Shown: positions 60,089 through 64,000 of the stretch, in pieces
Position numbering within the stretch: position 1 is the first letter of the stretch
How the letters are laid out: each line of letters starts with the position of its first letter
Assembly (NCBI GenBank): GCA_011947345.1
Contig: JAAVTG010000519.1
Location: forward strand, 372,001-436,000
Origin: Phytophthora quininea
Taxonomy: Eukaryota; Oomycota; Peronosporomycetes; Peronosporales; Peronosporaceae
Reading direction: 5' to 3'
DNA length: 64,000 nucleotides
Made by a program: the position numbers and the translations under genes
Notes under the pieces: model-generated
The model's input: only the letters and a program-made list of their open reading frames with translations
Told to the model about the DNA's origin: nothing
The model's database searches: none

Positions 60089-60189
60089 GGAATCGGTGGC
60101 AAGTACCGGACATCTTACGTGTTTGGTTACTCTAGTCTATATTAGCGTAACCAAACACGTAAATCAACCCAGTACTTGTCACCGATTCC
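60089..60189. repeat. Nested inverted repeats upstream of the acyl-CoA oxidase
   Basis: Outer arms 60089-60106 and 60172-60189 pair over 18 bp with one mismatch. Inner arms 60115-60130 and 60147-60162 pair perfectly over 16 bp around a 16-base spacer. The whole structure ends 67 bases before the ATG. A transcript could fold into a long hairpin. It could also be a small foldback element inserted in the promoter. Confidence 0.85.
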
Positions 60190-60215
60190 ACGTCAACCTC
60201 CGTCTCCAACGTACG

Positions 60216-60230
60216 TCAGTCTTCAATTTG
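60216..60230 (+). promoter_or_regulatory. Candidate oomycete initiator of the acyl-CoA oxidase
   Basis: TCAGTCTTCAATTTG resembles the oomycete initiator plus flanking region and lies about 27-41 bases before the ATG at 60257. It is close to the word before the ABCA gene. Its position between hairpin and ATG would leave the inverted repeats just upstream of transcription. Confidence 0.45.
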
Positions 60231-60256
60231 CCATCGTTAGCACCACCTCCCTCTCC

Positions 60257-62241
60257 ATGGAGCTCAAGGACCTGGCCCCGCTGCTGGTGAAAGCCGAACG
60301 TGCCAATGGTGACATCGACCCGACTGTGCTGACTAACATCCTACGTGGCGGCAAAGCTGCCAACGACCGCCGCAAGGAACTGTTGCAAGTGATCGAGCGC
60401 CACCCGGTGCTGTCGGACCGTGACATGATGTACCGCAACCACGACGAGCGCTACAATTTCGGTATCAAGAAGGCCTTCCACTACATCAAACTACTGCAGG
60501 ATGGAGGCTACACGGACCCAGTGGACCAGCAGATCCTGTACGAAGCCATGGCGGAGCCCACAGCCATTGAGGTGCACCGGACCATGTTCACCCCCACGCT
60601 GGAGAACCAGGGGACGACCAACAACGAGCCAAGTGGTTGCCATTGGCCAAGAGCTTCCAGATCATCGGAGCTTATGCGCAGACGGAGCTGGGCCACGGTT
60701 CCAACGTGCAAGGAATTGAGACGGTGGCGACGTACGACAAGGCCACGCAAGAGTTCATCATCGACTCGCCCACTCTGACCAGCAGGAAGTGGTGGCCTGG
60801 AGGACTGGGCAAGACGGCCAACCATGCCATGGTGCACGCGAGGCTGTTCCTGGACGGGAAGGACGTTGGCGTGCAAGCCTTCTTGGTGCAGATCCGGTCG
60901 TTGAAAGATCACGAGCCTGTGCCTGGCGTGGAGGTGGGGGACATCGGCCCCAAGGTCGGCTTCCAGCCCATCGACAACGGCTACTGCGCCTTCCACAAGG
61001 TCCGCATTCCGAGAGAGAACATGATGATGCGGTACGCCAAAGTGCTGCCTGATGGGACGTTCGTCAAGCCCCAGAGTGACAAGTTGGTGTACTTGACCAT
61101 GGTGCAGATCCGAGCCTACTTGATCCGTTCACTCGGACAGGGCATGGGGATGGCCACTGCTATCACGACGCGCTTCAGTGCTGCTCGTGTTCAAGGTCGC
61201 AAGGCTCCGGGTGCTGCCAAGGGAGAGTTCCAAGTGCTGGACTACCAGAATCAGCAGCACGTGCTGTTCCCGTACATTGCCATCTCGTACGCCGGTCACT
61301 TTGCAGGCACCAATCTGGTTGCCATGCACGACTCGGCTCTGGAGATCGTCAAGAGTGGAGACCCGTCATTCGGTGCCAAACTGGCAGATCTGCATGCCGT
61401 GTGCTCGGGACTCAAGGCTTGGTTGGCGAACCACGTGAGTGACGGCATCGAGAACTGCCGTCGTCTCTGTGGTGGTCACGGATTTACGCAGTCGAGCAAC
61501 CTCGGTCACTTGTTTGCTGAGCACGTGGGTGCTTGCACTTACGAGGGAACCTTCGACGTGCTTGTGAACCAGCACGGTCGCTACTTGTTGAAGGCGCTTC
61601 ACAACGGAAAGCACTTGCCGAGTAGCCCCACGGCTTTCTTGGCCAACGCCAAGCACCACGCTAACCCGAGTCTACGCTGCAAGGCTCAGAGTCCGGCGGA
61701 CTTTGCCGACCTGCAACTGTTGCTGGAAGCTTTCCGTGTCCGCGCGTCTCGCTGCATTCTGGCACTTGCTGTTGACATGAAGGCTAACAAGAACAACGCC
61801 AACGCCTGCATGGTGCAGATCACACGCGCTTCGACTGCGCACGCCGAGCTGATGCTGTTGGAGTCGTTCGTCGACGGTCTCAACGCCATTCCTGCCGGCA
61901 ACGAGCGTGTGGCAGTCACTCACCTGTGTGAACTCTTCGGTGCGTGGTTGATCACCAAAACCCTGGGCGACTTCCGTGAGGACGAGTACCTGTCTTCGAA
62001 GCAGGCTGCGATGGTGCGCCGCCAGGTCGTGAATCTGCTGCCTGTTGTCCGCAAGAACTGTGTGCTGCTCACGGACGCTTGGGACTTTACGGACTTTGAG
62101 CTCAACTCGACGATCGGCCGCTACGACGGCGACATCTACCGTGCCCTGGTGCGTCGTGCTGCTGACGAGCCTCTGAACAAGACGCAGGTACCGGAGTGCT
62201 ACGAGGCATACCTCAAACCGCTCCTGAAGGCGACGCTGTAG
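60257..62241 (+). CDS. Acyl-CoA oxidase (ACOX), peroxisomal beta-oxidation type
   Basis: About 661 residues, the usual ACOX length, from the ATG at 60257. The N-terminal helical domain is followed by the FAD/substrate signature YAQTELGHGSN, then RKWWPGGLGKTANHAMV. GHGFTQSSNL and TYEGTFDVL follow, where E430 matches the catalytic base. The C-terminal domain runs to LKPLLKATL. The enzyme oxidises acyl-CoA to trans-2-enoyl-CoA with FAD, passing electrons to oxygen. The frame breaks once, by a missing G in the G4 run at 60610-60613 (near residue 118). The family signature continues directly after it, so an error is likely. The C-terminus is not a canonical peroxisomal PTS1 (no SKL-like tripeptide), so targeting is unclear. 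Confidence 0.9.
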
Positions 62242-62357
62242 GCAGACGATGGCAACGGCGAATGATGGCATGGTGGTATACAGCAAATCAAAATACGAGC
62301 ACAATATCAACTGTGTAGCTTGCTGATGCTTGTCTTCAACGTAGAGTGGTTAGTTAT

Positions 62358-63846
62358 CTACAGTCGACGGAGCTTGTGGGGTTTGCCAAAGTGGTCCTCG
62401 AACCACAGACCGACATTGGCATGGCCGGCATGGACCGAAACTTGCAGTGGTCTGAGTGCGTTCGGATGAACTTCAGCAGTCCAATGCTGCCTGCTCTAAC
62501 GGCGTCGACTTTACAGCCAGAGTAGAGCTGTTGATCAGCTTTGAAGAAGAGCCACTTGGCAACGTCTAGCTGGTCACCCATGACTGCTGTTCGGATAACA
62601 CTGTGGGGTTGTGGGGCTTGAAACTGAGCGGCCAAAACCTTACCACGGGGAGGTAGCCGTTTGCAGCGCTAACATCGCGCCGATTCTCTGCGACGTACTC
62701 AGCTGTTCAAAGATGGACGTCACCATGCCGAGGTTGACCTTTCCTGCAGCGAGTACCAGCGTATCCGGTTTGCACTTAGTCGGGTAATGGACGCTCAACC
62801 ACTTCACGTTATCGACATGGCCATTTTCCACTGCAGTGCGCATGGCATTCTCAGTGCAACCTTCCTGGCGATTTTCTGTAGGAACTCTAACACCTTGGGA
62901 TTTCCACCACCACCAGCAAGATCCATCGCACCTGATGAACACTCTCATACAACCACTTGACCAGTTCGAGGAAGCCGCGACGGGCTGCGTCGTCGATACT
63001 TCCTTGCCAGTGCGTTCCCTTCTGGTGAGCGAAAAGCCACTCGAGAACTTCCAAGTGATTGTTCACAACAGCATCTCTGAAGGCTTGTTCGCTGAAGTCC
63101 TCGGTACGATGAGAATGCAGCCATTGCAACACGTGCAAATGGCCTGGTGAGGCCGCCCAGTCCATCGCAGCTTTGTCCATGACCGAGGTTAAAAACCATG
63201 GACTTAAAGCAACCTGCGCAGTCAAGGCGCCCTAATCAGTTCCCAAATGCATCCGGCCAAGTCATTTCAATGTCGAAAAGTGCTTCCGATCACTAAGGCC
63301 GGAGATGGATTCAGCGCAATGATCTCTCGTTTTGCCGTACCAGATCGGATAAGATGTCCGTTCGAGCCAGCAGCTTCCAGAGCTCTCCCAACAGAGTCTT
63401 TACTCCTTGAGCCATTTCTTGATGCAGCCTCGAACGATTTTCGGCTGGTCGTCGGCTATCTGCTTTTGATCACGCATATAGTCACTTCAGCACAATCAGG
63501 CTGCCCATATCGACGATAGCACTTGCTGCTTGCGAGTCCAAAGCGCCAGGATATCGCTCATACAGCTGCTGTATCGCTTTGAAGAGCCTTCATCTTCAAT
63601 CGGCAACTTGGATGGAATCAGGTGCATCGCCAACCGATACTGCTGCAGCTTCTCATAGTAGTTTCTGCTCGAACTTTGATCTAAAGCACGAAGCGCAATG
63701 GCAAACAGGCGCAAGCTGCCCATGTCAACAGCTCTCACCAATGCACAGTCTGGAGCCAAGAACCAGTGACGAAGTGAAGCAGCACTCCGGCGCACACACA
63801 CAACACGCACAGACACAAAAGCTTCACTATCATCTTGCTTCGACAT
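62358..63846 (-). pseudogene. Ankyrin-repeat protein, several frameshifts
   Basis: The start is the ATG at 63846 (MSKQDDSEAFVSVRVVC) and the end a TAG at 62358 after DHFGKPHKLRRL. The body is oomycete-type ankyrin repeats: AMDWAASPGHLHVLQWLHSH, DAVVNNHLEVLEWLFAHQ, DDAARRGFLELVKWLYESV and AVENGHVDNVKWLSVHYP. The N-terminal part stops at 63496. The repeats then lie in two other frames with changes near 63240, 62920 and 62640. An in-frame TAA near 63410 also interrupts one frame. Decay is likelier here than for the conserved enzymes, but read errors may add to it. Function is unknown; ankyrin proteins mediate protein binding. Confidence 0.65.
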
Positions 63847-64000
63847 CGATGCTTAGTGCGGAGGTGCGTTGACGTGTACTGATGGCAAGATGTGCAGCGA
63901 CCAATTAGCCTCTCCGCTCACGGATGTAAACGGAGAAAAACTTCTCAACCCGGCTTTCGAGTGAGGTGTAAGGGTCCGGGAACTTATGACAGGCCACCGC

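Overview
The window reads as nuclear DNA of an oomycete, most likely a Phytophthora-like species. The reasons are genes with few or very short introns (54-72 bp, GT..AG), a PH-domain MAP kinase, a full-size ABCA transporter, a GT71 mannosyltransferase-like protein, ankyrin genes of the oomycete type, tiny secreted proteins of effector type, and remnants of Mutator-like, piggyBac, LTR and LINE elements. No bacterial operons, rRNA, tRNA or CRISPR were seen.

Layout. 1-9.6 kb is transposon-rich and gene-poor: a coiled-coil pseudogene (minus), a piggyBac transposase with its cysteine-rich tail (plus), and a Mutator-like element with 88-bp terminal inverted repeats and a dead transposase. 9.9-20.3 kb is conserved and codes on the plus strand: an AGC kinase with six exons, a full-size ABCA transporter, and a GT71-like glycosyltransferase preceded by a perfect 36-bp hairpin. 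20.7-27.6 kb is a duplicated block of minus-strand EGF/repeat-protein remnants, divergently paired with three plus-strand secreted mini-proteins of 59-60 residues; one of them carries an RxLR-like RDLR. 28.0-40.9 kb is a 12-unit tandem array (period about 1,118 bp) amplified from the 3' part of a leucine-rich gene whose downstream end lies just after the array. 41.4-51.2 kb holds a protein with 24-residue tryptophan repeats, a PH-domain MAP kinase, a minus-strand multi-exon gene, and a long frame joining cytidine deaminase, SAM, EF-hand and Tudor-like modules. 51.5-64 kb holds a LINE tail, a minus-strand PDZ-like gene, an ABCC (MRP-type) pseudogene broken by stops and a roughly 0.78-kb insertion, an acyl-CoA oxidase behind nested inverted repeats, and a minus-strand ankyrin gene.

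A warning on broken genes. Nearly every conserved gene here is interrupted by single-base shifts, and most are one missing base in a short homopolymer (A, C, G or T). With no nonsense mutations beside them, these look more like uncorrected long-read errors than decay. AGC kinase, ABCA, ACOX, the tryptophan-repeat protein and the deaminase fusion are therefore annotated as genes. The MULE, ABCC and EGF/repeat-protein copies carry stops, large losses or insertions and are called pseudogenes. Many start codons proposed by simple ORF calling are TTG or GTG; starts given here are the ATGs that fit each family.
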